A program made the position numbers and the translations under genes. A stretch of 64,000 nt of DNA from UBA8529 sp964390565 (GTDB taxonomy: Bacteria; Bacteroidota; Bacteroidia; Bacteroidales; Tenuifilaceae): assembly GCA_964390565.1 (NCBI GenBank), contig CAYMII010000005.1:67458-131457 (forward strand), read 5' to 3'. Position 1 is the stretch's first letter, and the number at the start of each line of letters is the position of its first letter. The notes below the pieces were generated by a model, which saw nothing but the letters and a program-made list of their open reading frames with translations, was not told where the DNA came from and searched no databases. This document shows positions 43,475 to 49,810 of this stretch, in pieces.

Positions 43475-43789
43475 CTTTTTAAATTTTATGTAAAATTAAT
43501 CACTTGAATGTTAATAAACAAACTAAATATTTGCTTAAAAACAGAGTTTTTTTCTATTAAATCCCGTTCGCGCGGATTTGAAATCTGTGCGCTTAACTAC
43601 TTTCGCTACAGCCTGGATTACAAATCTAATATTTTTCTTTATTCCTTTTTCGCATCGCCTCCAGCCTTCATACCCTTCGTACAGTTTAGGCTGTGCCTAT
43701 GCCTAAGTATTCTATCATTTTTAGTTGTTACTTACAGTCTCGTTTCTACCATTGGTGTAGCCAATAAATACGCTGTTACAAGTAGGTAT
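43475..43789. other. 315-base non-coding stretch with gene and repeat relics
   Basis: It contains an imperfect palindrome of the GCGCGGATTTGAAATCTGTGCGC type (about 43570-43592), a GGATTACAAATC half-site (43615-43626), and a 46-base relic at 43620-43665 that matches the 3' end of the helical-repeat gene at 44745. No intact gene was found. It looks like the scar of past insertions next to the BRO-type gene. Confidence 0.5.
43620..43665. repeat. Left imperfect direct repeat flanking the BRO-type gene
   Basis: It matches 44739-44784 at 41 of 46 bases. Read on the minus strand it encodes LEAMRKRNKEKY and a stop, nearly the same as the C-terminus LEAMRKRNKEEY of the intact gene at 44745-45329. 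It is therefore a degraded copy of that gene's end. Confidence 0.7.
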
Positions 43790-44626
43790 TTATTCTACAG
43801 GCTTCCCTTTCAACCCTTTTTTGTTTTGCTCAGGTAAATAGTTTTGATTTGTTACAACTTTTTTCCCTGATTTTATTTCAAGTTGCTTTCTTGCATCTCC
43901 TGCAATTTTCCCACCAACTTTTGCTGCTTTCTTATTCTGTTCAAATCCTTTAGGGTTTGTATTTATTACAATTTCTTTCGTGGATGCTTCTCCAAGCATT
44001 GAAAAGATTAACTCAAGGTCTGTCATGTGGTCTCTTAAGTTTTGACTTTTAAGTCCTTTCAACTGCTTATGTTCAGTGGGTGTTAACCCAAAGGTTGCTT
44101 TAGAGATTTCTGCTGTAAGAATTGAATATTCATTTTGTTCTTTTATTCCATGATTTTTCCATTCTTCAGTAAGTTCTTCACGAATTGCAATGCTTCGCAT
44201 TCGCTTTTCTATCCAATCTTCTGGGTAACCCTTTAGTTTGTATAGGTCACGGGTTCTTTGAGTGGCTAACTCAGGGTTTTCAATCTCATCAAGTCGGTCT
44301 GACCCGACATGTGCTAACCAAAGCTTAAATGGTTCTGCTTTGGGAGATGGAATTGATTGTATAATTCTTAAAAGCCCTTTAGTGTCTGATGCTTGTACTT
44401 TGCGTTTTTTACCATCAGCAGCCTGCATTTCAACTAGGGTACAAATTGTACCCCAGTTCATTTTAAGCAATTCATCGCGACTGAGCATTTTTTTTAGATA
44501 TTGCTTCACGTCTGAACTGTCTGTCAATGCTTCTACTACGTCTTGAACTGAAAAGTACCACTTATTCTCCTTTTCGTTCCAAGTCGATCTAATTTTATTG
44601 CTTTCGAAGAGTTTAATATTGCTCAT
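43790..44626 (-). CDS. BRO-N domain protein (phage antirepressor/DinD-like)
   Basis: A 278-residue protein. Residues about 1-110 form a BRO-N domain (KWYFSVQDVVEALTDSSDVK, QYLKKMLSRDELLK, KGLLRIIQSIPSPKAEPFKL), known from phage antirepressors and DNA-damage-inducible DinD-like proteins. The second half, from about 130 (GYPEDWIEKRMRSIAIREEL, LTPTEHKQLKGLKSQNLRDH), is the conserved partner domain common in stand-alone bacterial members. The C-terminus is Lys-rich. It may bind DNA or antagonise a repressor (family inference). It lies between imperfect direct repeats, suggesting that it arrived as a small mobile islet. The start ATG at 44626 is well placed. Confidence 0.82.
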   Translation of the reverse strand: MSNIKLFESNKIRSTWNEKENKWYFSVQDVVEALTDSSDVKQYLKKMLSRDELLKMNWGTICTLVEMQAADGKKRKVQASDTKGLLRIIQSIPSPKAEPFKLWLAHVGSDRLDEIENPELATQRTRDLYKLKGYPEDWIEKRMRSIAIREELTEEWKNHGIKEQNEYSILTAEISKATFGLTPTEHKQLKGLKSQNLRDHMTDLELIFSMLGEASTKEIVINTNPKGFEQNKKAAKVGGKIAGDARKQLEIKSGKKVVTNQNYLPEQNKKGLKGKPVE

Positions 44627-44738
44627 ATTTCAATCGTCTTTACTACAAAAATAATAAATTATTCTTGGCAAGGGAATCTGTTTGTTTTCAGGGAAGTAAT
44701 CTATCTTCTTTCGTTCGGTTTAGGCTACAACTTGTATC

Positions 44739-44784
44739 ACAAATTTAATATTCTTCTTTATTCCTTTTCCTCATCGCCTCTAGC
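44739..44784. repeat. Right imperfect direct repeat flanking the BRO-type gene
   Basis: It spans the last codons and stop of the helical-repeat gene and matches 43620-43665 at 41 of 46 bases. See the left copy. Confidence 0.7.
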
Positions 44785-45329
44785 GTTTTCCTCCCTTTAT
44801 TCTCAATACCCGGTGTGGCATCCATCAGCTGATGCTCTATTACGTATGGTAATTCCTCGTTAATCCATTCGTATCGATTGGAGAGAAAGAGCAGGATATC
44901 CATGCAATGCGCCTTTACAGCAGGTTTTGAGTTTTTATCGATGAGCCACTCAAAGCATGTCTCTACGATTGGCTCCATATCGGCTTTTTTAAGCATCTGG
45001 CAAGCATCTTTTGGGAGTCTGTTTTTTGAGCATTCGCTCATGGCAATGTTAAGCAACTTGCTGAAATGCCTTTTTGCACTTGGGTTTTTAATGGTGGGAA
45101 TTAGCTCAACTATTTTAGATATGCTAAGACAGAAAATATCAGGGTTTGAAGTGAGCGCATGCTCCAAGACCCAAGCAGCATGGAAACTAAGCGTTTTGTT
45201 TTTCGATTGGCACAGTTCAAAAAGAATATTTATCCCATCCTCCATGCAAACGAATTGTTCGGCAAGGGCAATGCAATCCTTTTTGAGCATTGTATAATTA
45301 AGCCTTTCAATTAGCCTTTCTTTTTCCAT
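44745..45329 (-). CDS. HEAT-like helical-repeat protein
   Basis: A 194-residue all-helical protein with HEAT/ARM-like repeats, for example NKTLSFHAAWVLEHALTSNP, NPSAKRHFSKLLNIAM and NSKPAVKAHCMDILLFLSNR. Such proteins usually mediate protein contacts; no catalytic motif is seen. Homologues in Bacteroidota are often wrongly named adenylosuccinate lyase (from memory), and this sequence has no feature of that enzyme. Its 3' end is duplicated as a relic left of the BRO-type gene. Confidence 0.68.
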   Translation of the reverse strand: MEKERLIERLNYTMLKKDCIALAEQFVCMEDGINILFELCQSKNKTLSFHAAWVLEHALTSNPDIFCLSISKIVELIPTIKNPSAKRHFSKLLNIAMSECSKNRLPKDACQMLKKADMEPIVETCFEWLIDKNSKPAVKAHCMDILLFLSNRYEWINEELPYVIEHQLMDATPGIENKGRKTLEAMRKRNKEEY

Positions 45330-45340
45330 ACATTTGTAAT

Positions 45341-45382
45341 CTCTGTGTTACTCTGTGTCTCCTCAGTGGAACTCTGTGTAAT
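45341..45382 (+). repeat. CTCTGTG-type intergenic repeat
   Basis: Three CTCTGTGT units separated by 10-22 bases lie in the 102-base gap between divergent genes, upstream of the DUF364 gene. The type is common between genes of this phylum. Confidence 0.55.
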
Positions 45383-45431
45383 AAAAACACTGTAATTATT
45401 AAGTAATAAAAATATAGAAATAATAGATTGT

Positions 45432-46142
45432 ATGAGCCTTAGCAACGATATTTTACAGCAACTTTTCGCGAAATACCCTTTCAATCAAGCTATTCTTGCC
45501 GAAATTATCTTTGGCGATAATCATTGTGCCATTCGATTAACAAATGGCAATATAGGAGTTTGCTCCACACTTGGGAATAAACTTATAGCTGATGTATCGA
45601 TACTCGCGAACCCTGATTTTGAATGTGTTGAGCATCGCGTTGTTGTGAATGCATGGGTAAATGCTAATTCAAACTACAATCTAAATCCGAATGGCGTTGG
45701 CAATATCTTTGATGCCATTGATTTTTCAAAGTACGAAAACATCGTAATGATTGGCTATTTCGAATCCCTAGCCAATAAGTTTAAGGGTAAAGGAATAGAT
45801 GTATCTATTTTTGATTTGGATTCAGCCGAAAAGCCTGTGGAGTCTATCGAAAATCAAAGAGAGTATCTTTCAAAGGCCGATGCCGTTGTGCTTACAGCAA
45901 CGAGCATCTTTAATATGACCTACGAAAAGGTGTTATCTGAATCGAACCCCAATGCCGATATCTTTGTTATAGGTCCATCTACACCTGTTGATTTTCTTAT
46001 GTTCAGCGATTCGAGGGTGAAGATACTGTTTGGAACACTATTCAATAAAAATGATTCACAGGTTCTAGAAATTATTCGTTTGGGTGGAGCAGCAAAAACA
46101 TTTCTACCTTTAGCAAAGAAAGTTTATTTTTACAGAAAATAA
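45432..46142 (+). CDS. DUF364/DUF4213-type protein (putative heavy-metal chelation, Rossmann-like)
   Basis: A 236-residue protein. The N-terminal half (about 1-90) has the DUF4213-like pattern AIRLTNGNIGVCSTLGN. The C-terminal half (about 95-236) is Rossmann-like: VMIGYFESLANKFKGKGI, the acidic FDLDSAEKP, and DAVVLTATSIFNMTYEKVL with FVIGPSTPVDFLMF. This matches DUF364, described as a putative heavy-metal chelation domain in anaerobes (from memory). It lies 65 bases upstream of a ThiF-like gene and its ThiS-like partner. The trio may make or insert a sulfur-bearing cofactor (inference). Confidence 0.7.
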   Translation: MSLSNDILQQLFAKYPFNQAILAEIIFGDNHCAIRLTNGNIGVCSTLGNKLIADVSILANPDFECVEHRVVVNAWVNANSNYNLNPNGVGNIFDAIDFSKYENIVMIGYFESLANKFKGKGIDVSIFDLDSAEKPVESIENQREYLSKADAVVLTATSIFNMTYEKVLSESNPNADIFVIGPSTPVDFLMFSDSRVKILFGTLFNKNDSQVLEIIRLGGAAKTFLPLAKKVYFYRK

Positions 46143-46170
46143 GTTGACCTATTGTGTGTGAGTTTAAATA

Positions 46171-46201
46171 CTAACAACTAGCAACTGTCAACTAACAACT
46201 A
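46171..46201 (+). repeat. AACAACTGTCAAC-type intergenic repeat, copy 2
   Basis: CTAACAACTAGCAACTGTCA and the following ACTAACAACTA lie 6 bases before the ThiF-like ATG. The core matches the copy at 32151-32182, in the same orientation relative to the downstream gene. Confidence 0.65.
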
Positions 46202-46207
46202 ATCGAT

Positions 46208-46822
46208 ATGCCAACTTTCGATCAGATAAAAGCGATAATGCAAAGACATACCGTTGGTATTGCTGGTGCTGGCGGTCTTGGAAGCAATGTTGCCATGGCG
46301 CTTACGCGCGTTGGGATTGGGAAGTTGATTGTTGCCGACTTCGATGTTGTTTCGGATAGCAACCTAAATCGACAGTTCTATTTTTCTGATCAAATTGGAA
46401 GGGTTAAAGTTGAGGCACTAAAGGAGAATTTAAAAAAGATTAATCCTGAGGTTGTTATTGAAATACATAATCTAAGGCTTGATGCAAGTAATCTTTTATC
46501 AACCTTTTCCAAGGTTGATGTTATGGTTGAAGCATTCGATAAGGCCGATTGTAAGCAATTAATTGTTGAGGCGTTTCAAGTATCAAAGCCAGATGTTCCG
46601 TTGATTTTAGGTAATGGAATGGCTGGTTGGGGAAAGTCTAACGAGATGAGATTGCAACAGTATGGGAATTTATATATTTGTGGCGATAATGTGGCTGAGA
46701 TTGGACCCGAAATGCCACCAATGGCACCAAGGGTTCTGATTTGCGCCGCAATGCAGGCGAACACGGTGATGAGCATTTTACTACAAAAGCAATTTGGCAA
46801 TGAATATAATTTTGAACCATAA
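46208..46822 (+). CDS. ThiF/MoeB-family sulfur-carrier adenylyltransferase
   Basis: A 204-residue E1-like enzyme, shorter than MoeB (about 250) but typical of the ThiF group. The ATP-binding glycine-rich loop GIAGAGGLGSNVAMALTRVG (about 17-36), the Arg finger region SDSNLNRQFYF and the Asp in VEAFDKADCKQL are present. It should adenylate the C-terminal Gly-Gly of a small carrier protein. The gene for such a carrier overlaps its 3' end. The zinc-binding CxxC pair of MoeB is lacking. It may serve thiamine synthesis or, given the absence of other thi genes here, another sulfur-transfer path. Confidence 0.85.
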   Translation: MPTFDQIKAIMQRHTVGIAGAGGLGSNVAMALTRVGIGKLIVADFDVVSDSNLNRQFYFSDQIGRVKVEALKENLKKINPEVVIEIHNLRLDASNLLSTFSKVDVMVEAFDKADCKQLIVEAFQVSKPDVPLILGNGMAGWGKSNEMRLQQYGNLYICGDNVAEIGPEMPPMAPRVLICAAMQANTVMSILLQKQFGNEYNFEP

Positions 46823-47009
46823 CCCCGAGACTATTGAAACCCAAAGCGATTCAATAACAATCTCGGAGTTGCTAAAGATTAAGTCGTTTACCTATAAACA
46901 GCTAATCGTTAAGGTTAACGATGTGCTTATTTTGAACGAGAACTATTCAACAACCTCCATTAAAGGTGGTGATAATGTTATGGTTATACACCTTATGACT
47001 GGTGGATAA
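46800..47009 (+). CDS. ThiS/MoaD-like sulfur carrier protein
   Basis: A 69-residue beta-grasp protein ending VMVIHLMTGG. The C-terminal Gly-Gly is the thiocarboxylate-forming end of ThiS/MoaD carriers. I take the ATG at 46800, inside the ThiF-like gene (23-base overlap), so the two are translationally coupled and are surely partners. The short length and final TGG favour ThiS over MoaD. Confidence 0.82.
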   Translation: MNIILNHNPETIETQSDSITISELLKIKSFTYKQLIVKVNDVLILNENYSTTSIKGGDNVMVIHLMTGG

Positions 47010-47085
47010 CTTTTTGTGGGTTTTAGCCAATGGCATTATTTTGTTAACTATTTTTGTGTAATCAATTTATTTTTAATACGCTACA

Positions 47086-47388
47086 ATGAAGGGGCAGGAT
47101 ATTTGGATCAAAGTTCAACCTTGGGTGAAAAATAAATTTATCCTAACCACCTTCGTTTTTCTACTCTGGATCATAATCTTCGATCGTAGCAACTGGTTCG
47201 ATATGGTTGGCGAGATTCGAGCAATCCACAAACTTGAGGACGAAAAGGAATACTACCAAAAAAAGATTCAGTCCGATAACCAAAAACTCAAAGAACTTAA
47301 GACTAGCGACGAAAACCTCGAGAAATTTGCTCGCGAACAGTACCTTATGAAAAAATCCGACGAGGTAATATTTGTAGTTGAGGAGTAA
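47086..47388 (+). CDS. Septum formation initiator family protein (DivIC/FtsB-like)
   Basis: A 100-residue bitopic membrane protein: short cytoplasmic N-terminus, one transmembrane helix (FILTTFVFLLWIIIFDRSNW, about 18-37), then a coiled coil (HKLEDEKEYYQKKIQSDNQK) and the ending FAREQYLMKKSDEVIFVVEE, the FtsB/DivIC signature. It is part of the FtsQLB-type complex that activates septal wall synthesis (family knowledge). It is a single gene between the ThiS-like and cytochrome genes. Confidence 0.88.
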   Translation: MKGQDIWIKVQPWVKNKFILTTFVFLLWIIIFDRSNWFDMVGEIRAIHKLEDEKEYYQKKIQSDNQKLKELKTSDENLEKFAREQYLMKKSDEVIFVVEE

Positions 47389-47471
47389 ATTCCCTATATT
47401 TCAATCAGTTTAGCCTTTATTTGTTGATATAGATAATTGATATAGTTAACATATATCAATGCTATATATAG

Positions 47472-47501
47472 TTTGAAATTCTATTAGATACATACTTTTG
47501 C
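47472..47501 (+). promoter_or_regulatory. Promoter of the multihaem cytochrome gene
   Basis: TTTG (47472-47475), 17 bases, then TACTTTTGC (47493-47501) matches the Bacteroidota promoter consensus, 20 bases upstream of the ATG at 47522. Confidence 0.6.
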
Positions 47502-47521
47502 TATTCTAAAACCAAACTTGT

Positions 47522-49027
47522 ATGAAACTACCACGTTCCTACTACAACCTGCTTTCCTTCATAGGAACTGTTATTGCAGGGGTTAGTTTTATGATAATCC
47601 TTTTTCTCTTTATCATTTCACTTTTCTACGAAAGTAGTTCTTACCTAGGGCTGTTCATGTATATTATCGTGCCAGTTTTCTTGGTAATCGGATTGCTTTT
47701 TATTCCACTTGGGATGATGATAGAGATGAGACGCAGGAAAAAACGCGTTCAGGTTTATCTAAAAGGCGAATGGCCTGTTATCGATTTAAACGTATCGAGA
47801 TATAGGAATGCAATTATAATTTTTGGAATTGGAACAGTGCTGTTCCTCATGCTAACTGGTTTAGGGAGCTACGAGGCATTTCACTATACCGAATCGGTTG
47901 AGTTTTGTGGAACTCTTTGTCACGAGGTGATGAAACCGGAGCATCAGGCTTATCAGAACTCACCTCATGCACGCGTTACTTGTGTTGAGTGCCACGTTGG
48001 TTCTGGTGTAGGTTGGTATGTTAAATCAAAACTATCTGGTTTGCATCAGGTTTACGCTGTTCTAACAAACGATTTTCACCGTCCAGTTGGAACACCATTG
48101 CATGATTTGCGCCCTGCTGGCGAAACATGTGAACAATGCCACTGGCCACAAAAGTTCTATTCTCGCCAATTAAGGAGTGAGAAACACTTCTTAAGCGATA
48201 GCATGAACACCGAGTGGAACATTAACTTACAAATGATGATAGGTCCTTCGAATAGCGCAATGGGCTTGGCAGAGGGCATTCACTGGCATATCAATCCAAA
48301 AATCAAAATTGAGTACATTTCAGTTGATGATAAGCGCGAGGAGATTCCTTGGGTGAGATATACAAATTTAGAAACAGGTGAGGTCACTGAATACAAAGAT
48401 TCAGAGGCCGCTGTTGAGCAAGATGTAATTGATAAATCAGAAAAAAGGGTAATGGATTGTATCGATTGTCATAACCGCCCTTCGCATCACTATTTAACCC
48501 CAGCCGATTTTATCAATAACTCATTGACATCTGGTGCAATTCCTAAGGATTTACGCTTTATCAAAAAGGCAATGATGAAGGCCTTTGTTGAGCCAATGAG
48601 GAGCACTACTGATAGCACTTTGGCTCAAATTGATAGCCTTATTCATAGCTACTATAGGGACAATAAGCCTTGGATTTATAACACTCGATTGGACGATATT
48701 AAGAAATCAGTAGCCGAGGCGCAAAGACAGTTTGGAAACAATATGTTCCCCGAGATGAAAGCTAGTTGGGATGCTTATCCTGAGCATATCGGTCATAAGG
48801 TATTTGATGGCTGCTTCAGATGCCATAACGATACACATGTTAGCACCGATGGAAAGAAAACAATCTCAAAGGATTGCAACATTTGCCATACTATTGCTTC
48901 GCAAGGAGTTGCAGGCCAAGAGGAGTATTCGCCACTAAATAAATCGCTTGAATTTAAGCATCCAAAGGATATTGGTGACGAGTGGAAAACTTCGAAATGC
49001 TCGGTTTGCCACAGGAATCTATATTGA
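47522..49027 (+). CDS. NapC/NirT-type seven-haem cytochrome c
   Basis: A 501-residue membrane-anchored cytochrome. Two N-terminal transmembrane segments (about 12-35 and 42-62) and one near 95-115 precede a periplasmic haem domain. Haem motifs: CGTLCH (a CX3CH site in EFCGTLCHEVM), then CVECH, CEQCH, CIDCH, CFRCH, CNICH and CSVCH, seven in all. The EVMKPEHQAYQNSPHARVTC region is typical of NapC/NirT quinol dehydrogenases; the longer seven-haem form is known in Geobacter and Bacteroidota relatives (from memory). It probably takes electrons from menaquinol to a periplasmic reductase that is not encoded here. Confidence 0.85.
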   Translation: MKLPRSYYNLLSFIGTVIAGVSFMIILFLFIISLFYESSSYLGLFMYIIVPVFLVIGLLFIPLGMMIEMRRRKKRVQVYLKGEWPVIDLNVSRYRNAIIIFGIGTVLFLMLTGLGSYEAFHYTESVEFCGTLCHEVMKPEHQAYQNSPHARVTCVECHVGSGVGWYVKSKLSGLHQVYAVLTNDFHRPVGTPLHDLRPAGETCEQCHWPQKFYSRQLRSEKHFLSDSMNTEWNINLQMMIGPSNSAMGLAEGIHWHINPKIKIEYISVDDKREEIPWVRYTNLETGEVTEYKDSEAAVEQDVIDKSEKRVMDCIDCHNRPSHHYLTPADFINNSLTSGAIPKDLRFIKKAMMKAFVEPMRSTTDSTLAQIDSLIHSYYRDNKPWIYNTRLDDIKKSVAEAQRQFGNNMFPEMKASWDAYPEHIGHKVFDGCFRCHNDTHVSTDGKKTISKDCNICHTIASQGVAGQEEYSPLNKSLEFKHPKDIGDEWKTSKCSVCHRNLY

Positions 49028-49048
49028 TAATTTGCTCAAACAAAATAC

Positions 49049-49080
49049 AAACCCCTCACTTCAATGTTGAGGGGTTTTTT
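49049..49080 (+). terminator. Rho-independent terminator of the cytochrome gene
   Basis: AAACCCCTCA (49049-49058) pairs perfectly with TGAGGGGTTT (49068-49077), followed by more T residues. It begins 22 bases after the stop codon. Confidence 0.9.
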
Positions 49081-49115
49081 ATTACATTGCATCAAACTTA
49101 TTCAGTATTTATAGC

Positions 49116-49616
49116 GTGAACGAAAATATTTATCGAGGGGTTTGTATTAGTCCAATTGGGGAACTGATCATCGAAAGCGATGGCGTTTCCTTGATCTCTA
49201 TCCTCTTTAAAGGGGACGATTTATCTATTGCTCAAAATCCTGATAGCATTGTAAATCAATGTATCAATCAATTGGATGGGTATTTTAAAGGCGAGCGTAA
49301 AATCTTTGATTTGCCATTGAGCCCAAGGGGTACCGACTTTCAGCATAAGGTTTGGGATAAGGTTTATGAAATCCCATTTGGCGAGACCACCTCTTATGGT
49401 AATATCGCAATCGCTTTAGGTGATATAAAACTTAATAGGGCTGTTGGCCTTGCCAATGGGGCTAACCCAATCCCAATAATCATTCCATGCCACAGGGTAA
49501 TTGGTGGCGATGGAAGCCTTACCGGTTATGCCGGTGGCTTAGAACGAAAAAAATGGTTGCTAAACCATGAGGCAAAGCATCATTCTATTACAAAGGGTCA
49601 GCTAAAGCTTTTTTAG
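49116..49616 (+). CDS. Methylated-DNA--[protein]-cysteine S-methyltransferase
   Basis: A 166-residue alkyl-transfer DNA repair protein. The active-site motif IPCHRVIG (Cys about 133), the preceding NRAVGLANGANP and the helix-turn-helix TSYGNIAIALG are all typical. It removes alkyl groups from O6 of guanine in a suicide reaction. The start is a GTG at 49116. It is a single gene without the Ada DNA-binding domain. Confidence 0.93.
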   Translation: MNENIYRGVCISPIGELIIESDGVSLISILFKGDDLSIAQNPDSIVNQCINQLDGYFKGERKIFDLPLSPRGTDFQHKVWDKVYEIPFGETTSYGNIAIALGDIKLNRAVGLANGANPIPIIIPCHRVIGGDGSLTGYAGGLERKKWLLNHEAKHHSITKGQLKLF

Positions 49617-49810
49617 ATTTTTTATCTTCAATGCAGCATTTTTGGTTTTTAGGCGTCTTTAACTTCACAAGTTATTTTATCTATATAAAAAAGAGTATTT
49701 AGAATTTGCAAAAGAGTTATTTGTGGTAGCATTTTTGTAGTCACGGATTGCGATATGTTAAAATTTATATAGTTCTATTAGGTATTATTAAAAAATTAAT
49801 CTAATCATTT

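Noticed and set aside
43560..43615. Possible tRNA with a TTTCAAA anticodon loop (tRNA-Sec-like)
   Set aside because: The anticodon stem does not pair over five bases and neither acceptor nor T arm can be built; better explained as a degraded GCGCGGATTTG-type palindrome.
43508..43837. Plus-strand open frame of 109 codons
   Set aside because: It covers the repeat relics and the end of the BRO-type gene on the other strand; no start context or family similarity.
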